64,000 nt of DNA from Mycolicibacterium sp. P9-22 (GTDB taxonomy: Bacteria > Actinomycetota > Actinomycetes > Mycobacteriales > Mycobacteriaceae): assembly GCF_008329585.1 (NCBI RefSeq), contig NZ_NPKP01000001.1, positions 1 to 64,000 of the forward strand, written 5' to 3'. Shown here one piece after another: positions 48,537 through 56,748 of the stretch. Within the stretch, counting starts at the first letter, position 1. Every line of letters begins with the position of its first letter. A program made the position numbers and the translations under genes. The notes beneath the pieces are model-generated. The model did no database searches. It had not been told where the DNA came from and saw only the letters and a list, made by a program, of their open reading frames with translations.

Positions 48537-49793
48537 GTGCAGATCGATCCGGCCGCCACGGCCTGGCTGCTTGTCAGCACCGCAATGGTCCTGTTGATGA
48601 CGCCCGGTCTGGCCATCTTCTACGGCGGCATGGTGCGCACGACCGGCGTGCTCAACATGATCATGATGAGCTTCATCTCCATCCCGGTCGTCACGGTGAC
48701 CTGGGTGCTGGCCGGCTACAGCCTGGCGTTCGGTCAGGATGCCGGCGGCGGACTGATCGGCGGGCTGCAGCACATCGGGCTGTCCGGCATCGACCTGGAC
48801 GCGGTGCGCTCGAATGTGCCCGAACTCCTCTTCGTCACCTTCCAGCTGGCGTTTGCCATCCTGACCGCGGCCCTGGTGAGTGGCGCCATCGCCGACCGCG
48901 CCAAATTCTCGTCCTGGATGTTGTTCGTCGCGGCCTGGACCCTGCTGGTGTATTCACCGGTGGCGCATTGGGTGTGGGGACCCGACGGTTGGCTGGCGGC
49001 TTTCGGGGCGCTTGATTACGCGGGTGGATTGGTGGTCGAAATCGTCTCCGGGGCATCGGCATTGGCGCTCGCCCTGGTGCTCGGGCCGCGTATCGGGTTC
49101 AAATCCGAGGCGATGCGTCCGCACAACCTTCCGTTCGTGCTGCTCGGTGTCGGTCTGTTGTGGTTCGGCTGGTTCGGGTTCAACGCGGGATCGGCCTTCG
49201 CCGTGGATGGAAAGGCGGCCGTGATCTTCCTGAACACGCTGCTCGCCGGCTGTCTGGGCATGCTGGGCTGGTTGGCCGTCGAGCGGTTCCGTGACGGCCA
49301 TCCGACCACCTTTGGTGCGGCGTCCGGCGTGGTGGCCGGGCTGGTCGCGATCACCCCATCGTGCGGGTTCGTCTCACCGCTGGGTGCGATCGTGGTCGGC
49401 ATCGCCGCCGGCGTTGTCTGCTCATTCGCCATCGGCTGGAAGTTCAAGGCCGGTTATGACGACTCCCTCGACGTGGTCGGGGTGCACTTCGTCGGCGGAG
49501 TGGTGGGGACCTTCCTGATCGGTCTGCTGGCCGCGGAGATGGTCTCGGGCGGACCTGAGGGGCTGTTCTACGGCGGTGGGATCACCCAGTTGGGCAAGCA
49601 GACGCTCGCGATCGTCGTGGTCGCTGCCTTTGCGTTCGCCATGTCGTTTGTGCTCGCCAAACTGATCGGGATGACGGTCGGTTTCCGGGTCACCCGGGAG
49701 GATGAACTGTCCGGCATCGATTTCGCTCAGCACGCCGAGACCGCATACGCCGAGGGCGTGCACGGGACGCCGCACAAGCGTCCCGGCGCCTGA
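48537..49793 (+). CDS. amt: Ammonium transporter (Amt/Mep/Rh) with Glu at the first twin-His position
   Basis: 418 residues with 11 expected membrane helices. Amt signatures PGLAIFYGGMVR, KPHNLP-like RPHNLPFVLLG, WFGWFGFNAGSA and SLDVVGVHFVGGVVG are present. The second pore His is His317 (GVHFVGG). The first, His168 in E. coli AmtB (GGTVVHINAA), aligns with Glu168 (GGLVVEIVSG). The same natural swap occurs in yeast Mep1/Mep3 and alters selectivity and rate. GAAGGAG precedes the GTG. No glnK gene follows, unlike most bacterial amtB loci. Confidence 0.93.
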   Translation: MQIDPAATAWLLVSTAMVLLMTPGLAIFYGGMVRTTGVLNMIMMSFISIPVVTVTWVLAGYSLAFGQDAGGGLIGGLQHIGLSGIDLDAVRSNVPELLFVTFQLAFAILTAALVSGAIADRAKFSSWMLFVAAWTLLVYSPVAHWVWGPDGWLAAFGALDYAGGLVVEIVSGASALALALVLGPRIGFKSEAMRPHNLPFVLLGVGLLWFGWFGFNAGSAFAVDGKAAVIFLNTLLAGCLGMLGWLAVERFRDGHPTTFGAASGVVAGLVAITPSCGFVSPLGAIVVGIAAGVVCSFAIGWKFKAGYDDSLDVVGVHFVGGVVGTFLIGLLAAEMVSGGPEGLFYGGGITQLGKQTLAIVVVAAFAFAMSFVLAKLIGMTVGFRVTREDELSGIDFAQHAETAYAEGVHGTPHKRPGA

Positions 49794-49890
49794 CGGCGGG
49801 ACCGGATTCCGGTTCTCTGTCAAGCAGGCACGTTAGTCTTGTTTCAGGCACCGGTATTCGTATAGTCGACATTGGCAACAGGAGCGCTTC

Positions 49891-50766
49891 GTGACAGGTT
49901 CGTCGCCTCCTACCCGTCGGGTGGTGGAGATCGTCGAGTTGCTCATCAAGCGCCAAGGCGAAGCGGTCCGCCTCAGCGATATCGTCAAGTCCCTCGGGCT
50001 CAACCAAGCGACCGCACACATGATCATGAAGGAGCTCGTCGACACGGGCTGGGTGACGCGGAATTCCGTCACCAAGTCTTTTTCGATCGGCGGCAGATTC
50101 GCGAGTCTTGCCACGCAGATCGACCATGCTCCGTCTGTCTCAAATGCCGCGAAGGCCGCTGCGGAAGTACTGGTTGCCGAGACCGGATATGCCGCCTCCG
50201 TCTCTGAGCGGGCCCAGAACGAGCTCGTCATCACAGGTTTCATGGCCGGAAGTACCGGTAGTGATGATCGGTGGCATCCGGCGGTCGGAGATCGATTGCC
50301 GTTCGCTGCGCCGTTCGGGCCGGCATACGCGGCGTGGGAGCCCCATGCCGAGCGTCAGGCGTGGATCCGACGTAGTGGCGTGAGCAGCCGCGCTTTTGAG
50401 GCTTCCCTCGAACGCTTCCTCGAAGACACGCTCAGCCGTGGATTCACTGTGGAAAGAATGAGCCCGGAAATGGTCTCGGCGGTCCCAGTGATGACCAAGC
50501 TCCAGTCTGAGGCCCTCTCGGCGTCGATGCGGGAGCATCTCGACCATATTCTCCTCGAAATGACCGGATTCCCCGACCTTCTCGCCGAATCCGGACGGCA
50601 GCGTGCTTACGTCGGCGCGATCAGTGCGCCGATCTTCAACAGGCTGGGCCGGGTCACCCACAGCATCAGTCTGCATCCCTTTGCCGATCTGTCTACACGC
50701 AAGATCGAGCAGATCGGCCGGCGAATGCTCAAGGCCTCTGAAGCGATCGAGGCGGATGCCATCTGA
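49891..50766 (+). CDS. IclR-family transcriptional regulator
   Basis: 291 residues. The winged helix-turn-helix (1-75) reads VVEIVELLIKRQGEAVRLSDIVKSLG. The effector domain (85-270) is divergent from typical IclR. The GTG has AGGAG 7 nt upstream. It lies 97 bp after amt on the same strand and convergent with the DUF4333 operon. The target is not evident; the gap before it shows no clear palindrome. Confidence 0.85.
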   Translation: MTGSSPPTRRVVEIVELLIKRQGEAVRLSDIVKSLGLNQATAHMIMKELVDTGWVTRNSVTKSFSIGGRFASLATQIDHAPSVSNAAKAAAEVLVAETGYAASVSERAQNELVITGFMAGSTGSDDRWHPAVGDRLPFAAPFGPAYAAWEPHAERQAWIRRSGVSSRAFEASLERFLEDTLSRGFTVERMSPEMVSAVPVMTKLQSEALSASMREHLDHILLEMTGFPDLLAESGRQRAYVGAISAPIFNRLGRVTHSISLHPFADLSTRKIEQIGRRMLKASEAIEADAI

Positions 50767-50817
50767 TCCGGCGCTCAGCCGTGTGAAGTGCGCGTCGCAA
50801 CCCGAGCGAAATCCCGC

Positions 50818-51471
50818 TCAGCGGGGGCCGTCGACAGCGAATGTGCCCTTGTCATCCTGAAATTCGACATAGACGTGGCGCACGGTGCCGTCGATCTCCA
50901 CGGCACAGGTGAAGCTGTCGCCCTTGGCTGCCGACGGGTCCTTGCCGTCATTGCATCGCAGGGCGCTGATGCTGTTGGCGCCGTACCCGTTGATCGGGTC
51001 CGACAGGATCTCTCGGACCCCGGCCTCGGCCTGCTCCACGTTGATGACGGTGGTGTCGCGAAACACGAACTGCCACACACCGAGCCCGACGACCGCCAGT
51101 GCGACCGCGACACCGGCGCCGATGAGCAAGGCGCGCTTGTCGGGTCCGGAACGTTTGGACGGCGCACGGTGCGGCGTCGGTGTGCCCGGCGGCAGGGTGT
51201 AGCGGTTCGGGTCGATGACGGGCGCCGGGCGTCGTGGCGGCGGTGGGTACTGCGGCGGCGGGGCGACGCGCGGCGGGGGCGGCGGATTTCCCGTTGGTGG
51301 CGGGTACGGCTGTCGGCGTGGCGGGTAGTGCTGCGGGGCAGGCGGATAGGGCTGCCGAGGTGGCGGACCCGGCGGTGCGGGTGCGCCGTGTCGCGGTGGC
51401 CCACCCGGTGCCGGCGCGCCCCCAGGTCGCGTCCACCACGGCTGCTGAGAGGGATCCGGCGGGCGGGTCAT
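50818..51471 (-). CDS. Pro-rich single-pass membrane protein with extracytoplasmic DUF4333 domain
   Basis: 217 residues. Residues 1-105 are a cytoplasmic Pro/Gln/Tyr-rich disordered tail (PPRQPYPPAP-type repeats), then a basic stretch, one membrane helix (about 118-140) and a DUF4333 domain (about 145-217) with two Cys (LRCNDG, FTCAVE) likely to form a disulfide. The ATG at 51471 has GAGGG 6 nt upstream, and overlaps the stop of a 22-codon repeat ORF. The architecture suggests a sensor or binding partner for an exported protein. Last gene of the metallopeptidase operon. Confidence 0.85.
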   Translation of the reverse strand: MTRPPDPSQQPWWTRPGGAPAPGGPPRHGAPAPPGPPPRQPYPPAPQHYPPRRQPYPPPTGNPPPPPRVAPPPQYPPPPRRPAPVIDPNRYTLPPGTPTPHRAPSKRSGPDKRALLIGAGVAVALAVVGLGVWQFVFRDTTVINVEQAEAGVREILSDPINGYGANSISALRCNDGKDPSAAKGDSFTCAVEIDGTVRHVYVEFQDDKGTFAVDGPR

Positions 51472-51536
51472 GCGATTCCCTCGCAGGCTCGGGTCCCGCA
51501 TGCAACTCGTTGATTCGCTCCGCGAGCGTCGCTCAT
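51468..51536 (-). CDS. 22-codon ORF of the downstream repeat unit
   Basis: Begins at the ATGA formed with the stop of the preceding mini-ORF and ends at the ATGA formed with the DUF4333 gene start. The peptide starts MSDARGANQR and ends ACEGIA. GAGGGAATCGC sits just before its ATG. It probably serves translational coupling more than coding for a useful peptide. Confidence 0.45.
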   Translation of the reverse strand: MSDARGANQRVACGTRACEGIA

Positions 51537-51597
51537 GCGATTCCCTCGCAGGCTCGGGCCCCGCATGTGGTTTGTCGATTCGCTCCGCAAGCGTCGC
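51468..51597 (-). repeat. Two tandem 65-bp MIRU-like repeat units
   Basis: Units 51468-51532 and 51533-51597 are direct repeats, about 85-90% identical (for example GCGATTCCCTCGCAGGCTCG shared exactly, at offset 65). Read on the minus strand, each begins at a TGA/ATG overlap, carries a 22-codon ORF, supplies a ribosome site (GAGGGAATCGC) and ends at another ATGA overlap. This is the defining arrangement of mycobacterial interspersed repetitive units, which insert at stop/start overlaps inside operons. Confidence 0.85.
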
Positions 51598-51601
51598 TCA
51601 T
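51533..51601 (-). CDS. 22-codon ORF of the upstream repeat unit
   Basis: Its ATG overlaps the metallopeptidase stop (GCATGA). The peptide starts MSDACGANRQ and ends ACEGIA, differing from its twin mainly in the middle. It ends on the ATG of the second unit. Same comments on role. Confidence 0.45.
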   Translation of the reverse strand: MSDACGANRQTTCGARACEGIA

Positions 51602-53046
51602 GCCGAGAACCGTTGGTAGCACTGCTCGGGATCACCGGACAGCCCCGCCCGGTAGGCCAGGATCCGGGTGAAACCGGCCGTGGCCGTTACGCCGTTGACA
51701 TCGCTGGCCGCCAGGCCATTGGTGAGCAGCCCGGAGATCGCCTCGTCGGTATCGCCGGCGGACAGCGTCAGCGGGCTTCCCGGTTCGGCCATCCGCCCCT
51801 GTGCCACACCGGTCAGGCAGGCGGTGCGCAGTGCCGTCACCGGAGATTCCAGCGGAATGCCGCGTTCGTGTTGCACGGCAAGCGCATAGCGGGAGGTGAT
51901 GATCGACAACGCGGTGTTGTCGCCTTGCAGAAGCACACCCTGCTCCTCGGATTTCGGGGTGCCCAGCTCCTGCAGGGCGGGCAGGTTGACGTTGATCGTG
52001 TTGGTCGAGGGACAGTATGCCGCGGGCGAAATGGACTCCGCGTCGGGGCAACTGGCCATTTCCATGTTCAGTGCCGGCCGGCTGGTGGGGGAGTAGATAT
52101 CGCCCAATGTGGTCATCAGATTGTTCAGCAGGTCGGCGTCGATGACGCTGTTGCCGGCGGTCGGATCACCATAGGAGTCGTAGGACAGGAACTGCGGCAG
52201 GTCACCCTGGCGCTCGATGATCTCGTCCATGTCGATGGCCGCACACTGATCGGCATTGCCGCTGAATCCGATCTGGAAGGCGCTGATCCGGTCCAGCGCC
52301 GACCCGTGCGCATCCCCGGTGAGGATCGCCTCTTCCTGTGTCATCAACGGATCACGAATGTAGATCGCCCCGGCCAGAACGTGATTGAGTCCGTCGCCGG
52401 TGCTCAACGCGAAGCGCGGGGATTTCCCGGCGGCGACCCAGTGCAGATAGACACCGGCGAAACAATCGGCCTGCTGCTCCTTCACCAGCACCGGGGTGGA
52501 CTTCTCCACCAGGTGTGCCTTGGCCTGTACGGCGTGGCCGTATTCGTGGGCCATCACGCCGACGACGCCCATCTCACCGAAGTACTGCGCCGCCCCGGGG
52601 ATGAACTCGCCGCGATCCCAGGCCATCACATCGCCGTCATAGCAGTAGAACGCATTGGACAGCTCGTAGAGGTCGTTGCCGCAGACCTGCGGGCTGTTCG
52701 GGTCGGAGGCGTCATAGGAGACCAACGCGGACACCGGGCTGAAGGTGCCGGTCAGTGCGCCGTTCCAATTCTCCGACCAGAACTGCTCAAGATCGTCGAT
52801 GGCCCGCAAGGCCAGCTGATCCACCGGACCGTTGTCGCTGTTCTCCGCGGTACGAGTGGGAGCTGGGGCGTCGGGGCGAGGCCCACTCGGGCCGTCACTG
52901 GCCGGCAACCCGCCGGCACGGGATGGGTCGTAGAGCATCGACACGGCGCGGCCTTCGAGCATGGTGATGCCGCACCCGGTGAGCAACAGCACCGCGGTGA
53001 GTGCAACGCTGAGCCATCCAGCGCGGCGTCCGGCCCGTCGGTGCAT
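51598..53046 (-). CDS. Lipoprotein neutral zinc metallopeptidase (YpfJ-like), paralogue 2
   Basis: 482 residues. Lipobox LLTGC (Cys at about 25), a short Pro/Thr-rich linker, then the metallopeptidase domain with AHEYGHAVQAK (zinc His pair and Glu) and QADCFAGVYLHW. It resembles the protein at 29668-31131 over its whole length (shared VDQL/DDLEQFW, TGDGLN, ASDVNG segments). It is preceded by a double-DUF4333 lipoprotein and followed, through two repeat units, by another DUF4333 protein. Outer face of the membrane; substrate unknown. The ATG has only a weak ribosome site. Confidence 0.88.
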   Translation of the reverse strand: MHRRAGRRAGWLSVALTAVLLLTGCGITMLEGRAVSMLYDPSRAGGLPASDGPSGPRPDAPAPTRTAENSDNGPVDQLALRAIDDLEQFWSENWNGALTGTFSPVSALVSYDASDPNSPQVCGNDLYELSNAFYCYDGDVMAWDRGEFIPGAAQYFGEMGVVGVMAHEYGHAVQAKAHLVEKSTPVLVKEQQADCFAGVYLHWVAAGKSPRFALSTGDGLNHVLAGAIYIRDPLMTQEEAILTGDAHGSALDRISAFQIGFSGNADQCAAIDMDEIIERQGDLPQFLSYDSYGDPTAGNSVIDADLLNNLMTTLGDIYSPTSRPALNMEMASCPDAESISPAAYCPSTNTINVNLPALQELGTPKSEEQGVLLQGDNTALSIITSRYALAVQHERGIPLESPVTALRTACLTGVAQGRMAEPGSPLTLSAGDTDEAISGLLTNGLAASDVNGVTATAGFTRILAYRAGLSGDPEQCYQRFSA

Positions 53047-53089
53047 GCCGACAGGCTAACAAGGCGCGTCCGACAAGCTCTGCCCTCGA

Positions 53090-53605
53090 CTACTCCGGCT
53101 GCTCGTCGACCTTGATGTCGAATGTCACCGCACCCCGGTTGACGGTCGTCACCGTCACCCCGTAGGTCTTGCCGGAATCCCGGAGCTCACAGCGCAGGGT
53201 GGCGCCCTCGTCGCCGCCGAGATCGGCCGGACAGGTCACCGACTGCGGCGCCCGGCCGATCTGTCTGCTGATCTGTTCGGTGATCTGTTTGGTGACGGTG
53301 TCCCTGCCGATCGTCTGCTCGATGTGCAGGTCGACCTGGTCGCCCTCGGCGCTGCCCACTGTCACGCTGACGTGGCGTTGCTGTCCGTCATCGGCCAGCG
53401 TGCAATCCAGGGTGGCCCCGACCGATGCCGCGAGATCGCCCGGGCAACTGACCGAATCCGGGGCTGCGCCCGACTGCTCGGTGACCTCTTCGACGATCTG
53501 GTCCTGTACCCGCTCCCTGCTGACGTGCTTGTCGGTCGGTACCGAGCACGACCCGAGCATCACCGTCGCGACCAGCGCCGGCGCGATCATCGACCACCGA
53601 GGCAT
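53090..53605 (-). CDS. Lipoprotein with two tandem DUF4333 domains
   Basis: 171 residues. Lipobox LGSC (Cys about 20). Two repeats of about 70 residues follow, each of the form ...QI.EE..EQ.G..P.SV.CP.DL....GA.L.C.L...G....V.VT, each with a Cys pair (VSCPGDL/LDCTL and VTCPADL/LRCEL). DUF4333 is a small secreted domain of mycobacteria of unknown function, probably disulfide-stabilised. ATG at 53605 or 53623. 43 nt before the metallopeptidase gene and 37 nt after the last acyl-CoA dehydrogenase gene. Confidence 0.88.
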   Translation of the reverse strand: MPRWSMIAPALVATVMLGSCSVPTDKHVSRERVQDQIVEEVTEQSGAAPDSVSCPGDLAASVGATLDCTLADDGQQRHVSVTVGSAEGDQVDLHIEQTIGRDTVTKQITEQISRQIGRAPQSVTCPADLGGDEGATLRCELRDSGKTYGVTVTTVNRGAVTFDIKVDEQPE

Positions 53606-53642
53606 AGCAGCACGATGGCACAAGTACGACGCCTCGGCAGCG

Positions 53643-54665
53643 TTATCGGAAGTGGGCCGCCAGCACGCGCCGGTGCGCGGTCGGTGAACCGAACAGTGAC
53701 CTGTTCAGGGTGGCCCGCTTCAGGTAGACGTGCACGCCGCTTTCCCAGGTGTAGCCGATGCCGCCGTGCAATTGCATCGCCTTGCCCGTGACGGCCACCG
53801 CGGTCTCGGACGCATACGCCTTGGCCATGGACACCGCCGTTTCCGCGCCGGAGCCCGCGGCCACCGCGTCGACCGCGGCCTCGACGAGACGGCGCGTCAC
53901 CCGGATCTGGACCAGCATGTCCGCGCAGGCGTGTTTGACCGCCTGGAACGACCCGATGGGGCGGCCGAATTGGTGGCGTATCCCGACATAGTCGACGGTG
54001 GCGGCCAGCATGGCCTCGGCAAGGCCGAGGCTGTCGGCGGCGGTCGCGACGGTCCCGCGGTCCAGCAGGTGCTGCGTCGCCCGGAACGGCCACACCCGGG
54101 CGGGTTGCACCCCGTCGGCGGTGACGGTGGCGAGCCGGCGGGTCTCATCGAGCGTGGGCTGCGCCGTGGTCACCAGTCCGGCCGCCGCTGGGTCGATGTC
54201 GACGAGCACGGGCGCGCCCTCGGGGTCCTTGGCAGGTATGAGCAGGCGGGTCGCCTCGGCGGCGTCCGGCACGAAATCGGCGGCGCCGCTGAGCCCACCG
54301 GCAGCGAGGGTGAATCCGATACCGGCGTGGTCTCCGGTGCTCAGCACGGCGACGGGCAGTTCTGCGCCTTCGGCGGCCGCGGCCAGTGCGTCATCGCGCG
54401 CGGCGCCGGAGGGCAGCGCGAGCAGTGCCCCGATGCCGAGGCTGACGCCGAGGTGACTGCTGCGGGCGGCGGCACGTCCGAGTTCCTCGGCGACGACGGC
54501 GGTCTCGGCAAAGGAGACCCCGGCGCCACCGGCCGATTCCGGGATCTCCAGACCAGGCCAGCCCGCCTGGGTGATCAGCGCCCAGTCCGGGGGTCCGGCG
54601 GTCAGCAGGTTCCTGGCCACCGAACGCAATTCCGGGTGCAGGTCGGCGAATTCGGCTGTCATCAT
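53643..54665 (-). CDS. Acyl-CoA dehydrogenase, small-type subunit
   Basis: 340 residues. The FAD-side C-terminal domain is clear (RHQFGRPIGSFQAVKH, MQLHGGIGYTWE), while the N-terminal and middle domains are reduced. This pattern matches the partner subunit of heterotetrameric alpha2beta2 acyl-CoA dehydrogenases of steroid catabolism (ChsE type). Its ATGATGA start overlaps the stop of the large-type gene at 54662-55831, which should be its partner. Last of four coupled dehydrogenase genes. Confidence 0.87.
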   Translation of the reverse strand: MMTAEFADLHPELRSVARNLLTAGPPDWALITQAGWPGLEIPESAGGAGVSFAETAVVAEELGRAAARSSHLGVSLGIGALLALPSGAARDDALAAAAEGAELPVAVLSTGDHAGIGFTLAAGGLSGAADFVPDAAEATRLLIPAKDPEGAPVLVDIDPAAAGLVTTAQPTLDETRRLATVTADGVQPARVWPFRATQHLLDRGTVATAADSLGLAEAMLAATVDYVGIRHQFGRPIGSFQAVKHACADMLVQIRVTRRLVEAAVDAVAAGSGAETAVSMAKAYASETAVAVTGKAMQLHGGIGYTWESGVHVYLKRATLNRSLFGSPTAHRRVLAAHFR

Positions 54666-55831
54666 GCTCCCGCCGGTTCACGGGGCAGGCCCAGTCCGCG
54701 TTCACCGATGATGGTGCGCTGGATCTCGCTGGCGCCGCCCGGGATGGTCCATTCCCAGGACCCGATGAAGTCGAGCACCCAGGCGCCGGATTCCCAGCCA
54801 CTGGATATCGGTTTGGACAGCACGGTGTGTCCCGCCAGGCCGCTGATCTCGGCACCGAAATCGGTCAACCGCTGCAGGAGTTCGCTGTAGAACAGCTTCA
54901 CCACCGATGCATCGGCCGGGCCGTTGCTTCGGCCCTCGACCAGTTCCCGGCACAGACCGCGCAGCCCGGTGATCTCGATCTCGAACTGCGCCAGCCGGTC
55001 TGCCACCAGTGAATCGGTGAGCAGGCCCGCGCGCTCACATTCGGCGATCAACCAGCGGAAGCCGGCATTGCCGAGCCGCTCGGCCAGTTCGAGCATCGTC
55101 ATCCCGCGTTCGGCGCCCAGGGTTTCCTGGGCGACCTGCCAGCCCTTGTTCTCCGGGCCGACCAGGTTGGTGGCGGGCACCCGGACATCGTTGAGGAACA
55201 CCTCGCAGAAATGCGATTCGCCGGTGGCCTGTTTGATCGGCCTCACCTCGATGCCCGGCGACGTCATGTCCATCAGGAAATACGAGATTCCATGTCGTTT
55301 CTTGGCTTCGGGATCGGTGCGGGCCAAAAGCAGGCACCAGTCGGCATGCAGACCGCCGCTGGCCCAGACCTTCTGGCCGTTGACCACGAAATTGTCACCG
55401 TCGCGCCGCGCCGTGGTGCGCAGGGCCGCGAGATCGGATCCGGCCTCGGGCTCGGAGAATCCCTGCACCCAGATCTCCCCGTCGAGAATCGCAGGCAGGT
55501 GCCGGCGGCGCTGCTCCTCGGTGCCCGCGGCCAGCAGGGTGGACGCGGCGTGGTGGATGCCGACGAAGGCCAGCACCAGCCGGGGGGCGTCGTGTGCGGC
55601 GAGTTCGGAGTACAGCACGATCTGGTGGGCCACCGACATGCCGCCGCCCCACTCGGCCGGCCAGTGCGGCACCGCGAAACCCGCGGCGTGCAGCTCGGCG
55701 AACCAGGCCTTCTGGAACCGCACGTATTCGTCATCGCTGACGCCGGTCTGGGCGGCGCGCCAGTCGGCGGGCACATGGTCGGCGCACCACTGCCGGACCT
55801 GCTGCCGGAACTGGTCCAGGTCGGCGGTCAT
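54662..55831 (-). CDS. Acyl-CoA dehydrogenase, large-type subunit
   Basis: 389 residues, complete three-domain fold: N-terminal helices, beta domain with QGFSEPEAGSDLAALRT (FAD-binding), C-terminal helices ending GASEIQRTIIGERGLGLPR. It would introduce a 2,3-double bond into an acyl-CoA. Start ATG overlaps the stop of the upstream small subunit gene (ATGA). It is paired with the 340-residue protein downstream. Confidence 0.9.
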   Translation of the reverse strand: MTADLDQFRQQVRQWCADHVPADWRAAQTGVSDDEYVRFQKAWFAELHAAGFAVPHWPAEWGGGMSVAHQIVLYSELAAHDAPRLVLAFVGIHHAASTLLAAGTEEQRRRHLPAILDGEIWVQGFSEPEAGSDLAALRTTARRDGDNFVVNGQKVWASGGLHADWCLLLARTDPEAKKRHGISYFLMDMTSPGIEVRPIKQATGESHFCEVFLNDVRVPATNLVGPENKGWQVAQETLGAERGMTMLELAERLGNAGFRWLIAECERAGLLTDSLVADRLAQFEIEITGLRGLCRELVEGRSNGPADASVVKLFYSELLQRLTDFGAEISGLAGHTVLSKPISSGWESGAWVLDFIGSWEWTIPGGASEIQRTIIGERGLGLPREPAGA

Positions 55832-56748
55832 GTTGCGTCGCTGTAGAGCCCGGTCAGGCCGCGGGTGCCCAACAGCTCGGTCAGTTGTGCGCGGGTCGCG
55901 GATAGTCCCAGCGGCAGCCTCCGCAGCGGCTGGCTGTACCGGGACAGCCAGGACAGCACGGTCTCATCGCAGAACCCGACGGCGCCGTGCAACTGGTGAG
56001 TCACCCGGAACACCACCTCGGCGGCCTCCAACGCCGCCAGCCGCAGGGCCATTGCGTCGGGGACTGCGTCGGGGCCGGTGACGGTGGACAGCGCGTAGCG
56101 GGCCAGCATCTCCAGGCCGCTGCGCTCCACCTCGGCGTCGGTGAGCTGGAACTGCACACTCTGGAATGTCGACAGCGGCTGACCGAACTGCCTGCGCAGC
56201 TTGACGTGCGCGACGGTGAGTTCCATTGCCCGGTCCATCATGCCGAGCAACGTCCAGCACGGCAGCACCAGGGCCAGCGCGACATCAGCGGCGCCGGCGT
56301 CGTCGAGGTCGGTCAATTGCAGCGAGGTGACGAAGGCAGTCCGGGCGTTGGAGGTACCCGTCACCCGTGCCCGTCGTCCATCCAAGGTGACTGTCGCCCA
56401 GTCGCCCTGAACACCGGCTATGGTGGCGGCCGGCGCCGGCCCCGCGACCACGATCAGCCCGTCGGCGTCGATATCGGCGGGGCGAGCCAGCCGCTCGGCC
56501 AGTGGGTAAGGCAGGCCCCAGTACCCGGCACTGCGGCACAGTGCGGCCGCCGCTTCAGCGGAGTCGGTGTCGGTGCGCGGCTCCAGGTCCCAGGCGCCGA
56601 GACCCGTCAGGACCGCCCCGACGAGTGACTCCCGTCGGGCGGGATCGGCTTCGGCGCGCTGCAGCAGGGCATCGCCGCCGGCCATCTCGAACGCGCGCAG
56701 CGCCTGCTCGCCGTACTCACGGGCCTCGGGACTCAGGTCGATGTTCAC
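55828..56748 (-). CDS. Acyl-CoA dehydrogenase, small-type subunit (first pair)
   Basis: 306 residues, shorter than a standard dehydrogenase (about 380). The middle domain is small, and the C-terminal FAD/dimer signatures RRQFGQPLSTFQSVQFQL and LHGAVGFCDE are present. Likely the non-catalytic or half-site partner of the protein encoded at 56745-57902. GTG start overlapping that gene's stop (GTGA); stop overlapping the next start (ATGA). Confidence 0.87.
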   Translation of the reverse strand: MNIDLSPEAREYGEQALRAFEMAGGDALLQRAEADPARRESLVGAVLTGLGAWDLEPRTDTDSAEAAAALCRSAGYWGLPYPLAERLARPADIDADGLIVVAGPAPAATIAGVQGDWATVTLDGRRARVTGTSNARTAFVTSLQLTDLDDAGAADVALALVLPCWTLLGMMDRAMELTVAHVKLRRQFGQPLSTFQSVQFQLTDAEVERSGLEMLARYALSTVTGPDAVPDAMALRLAALEAAEVVFRVTHQLHGAVGFCDETVLSWLSRYSQPLRRLPLGLSATRAQLTELLGTRGLTGLYSDAT

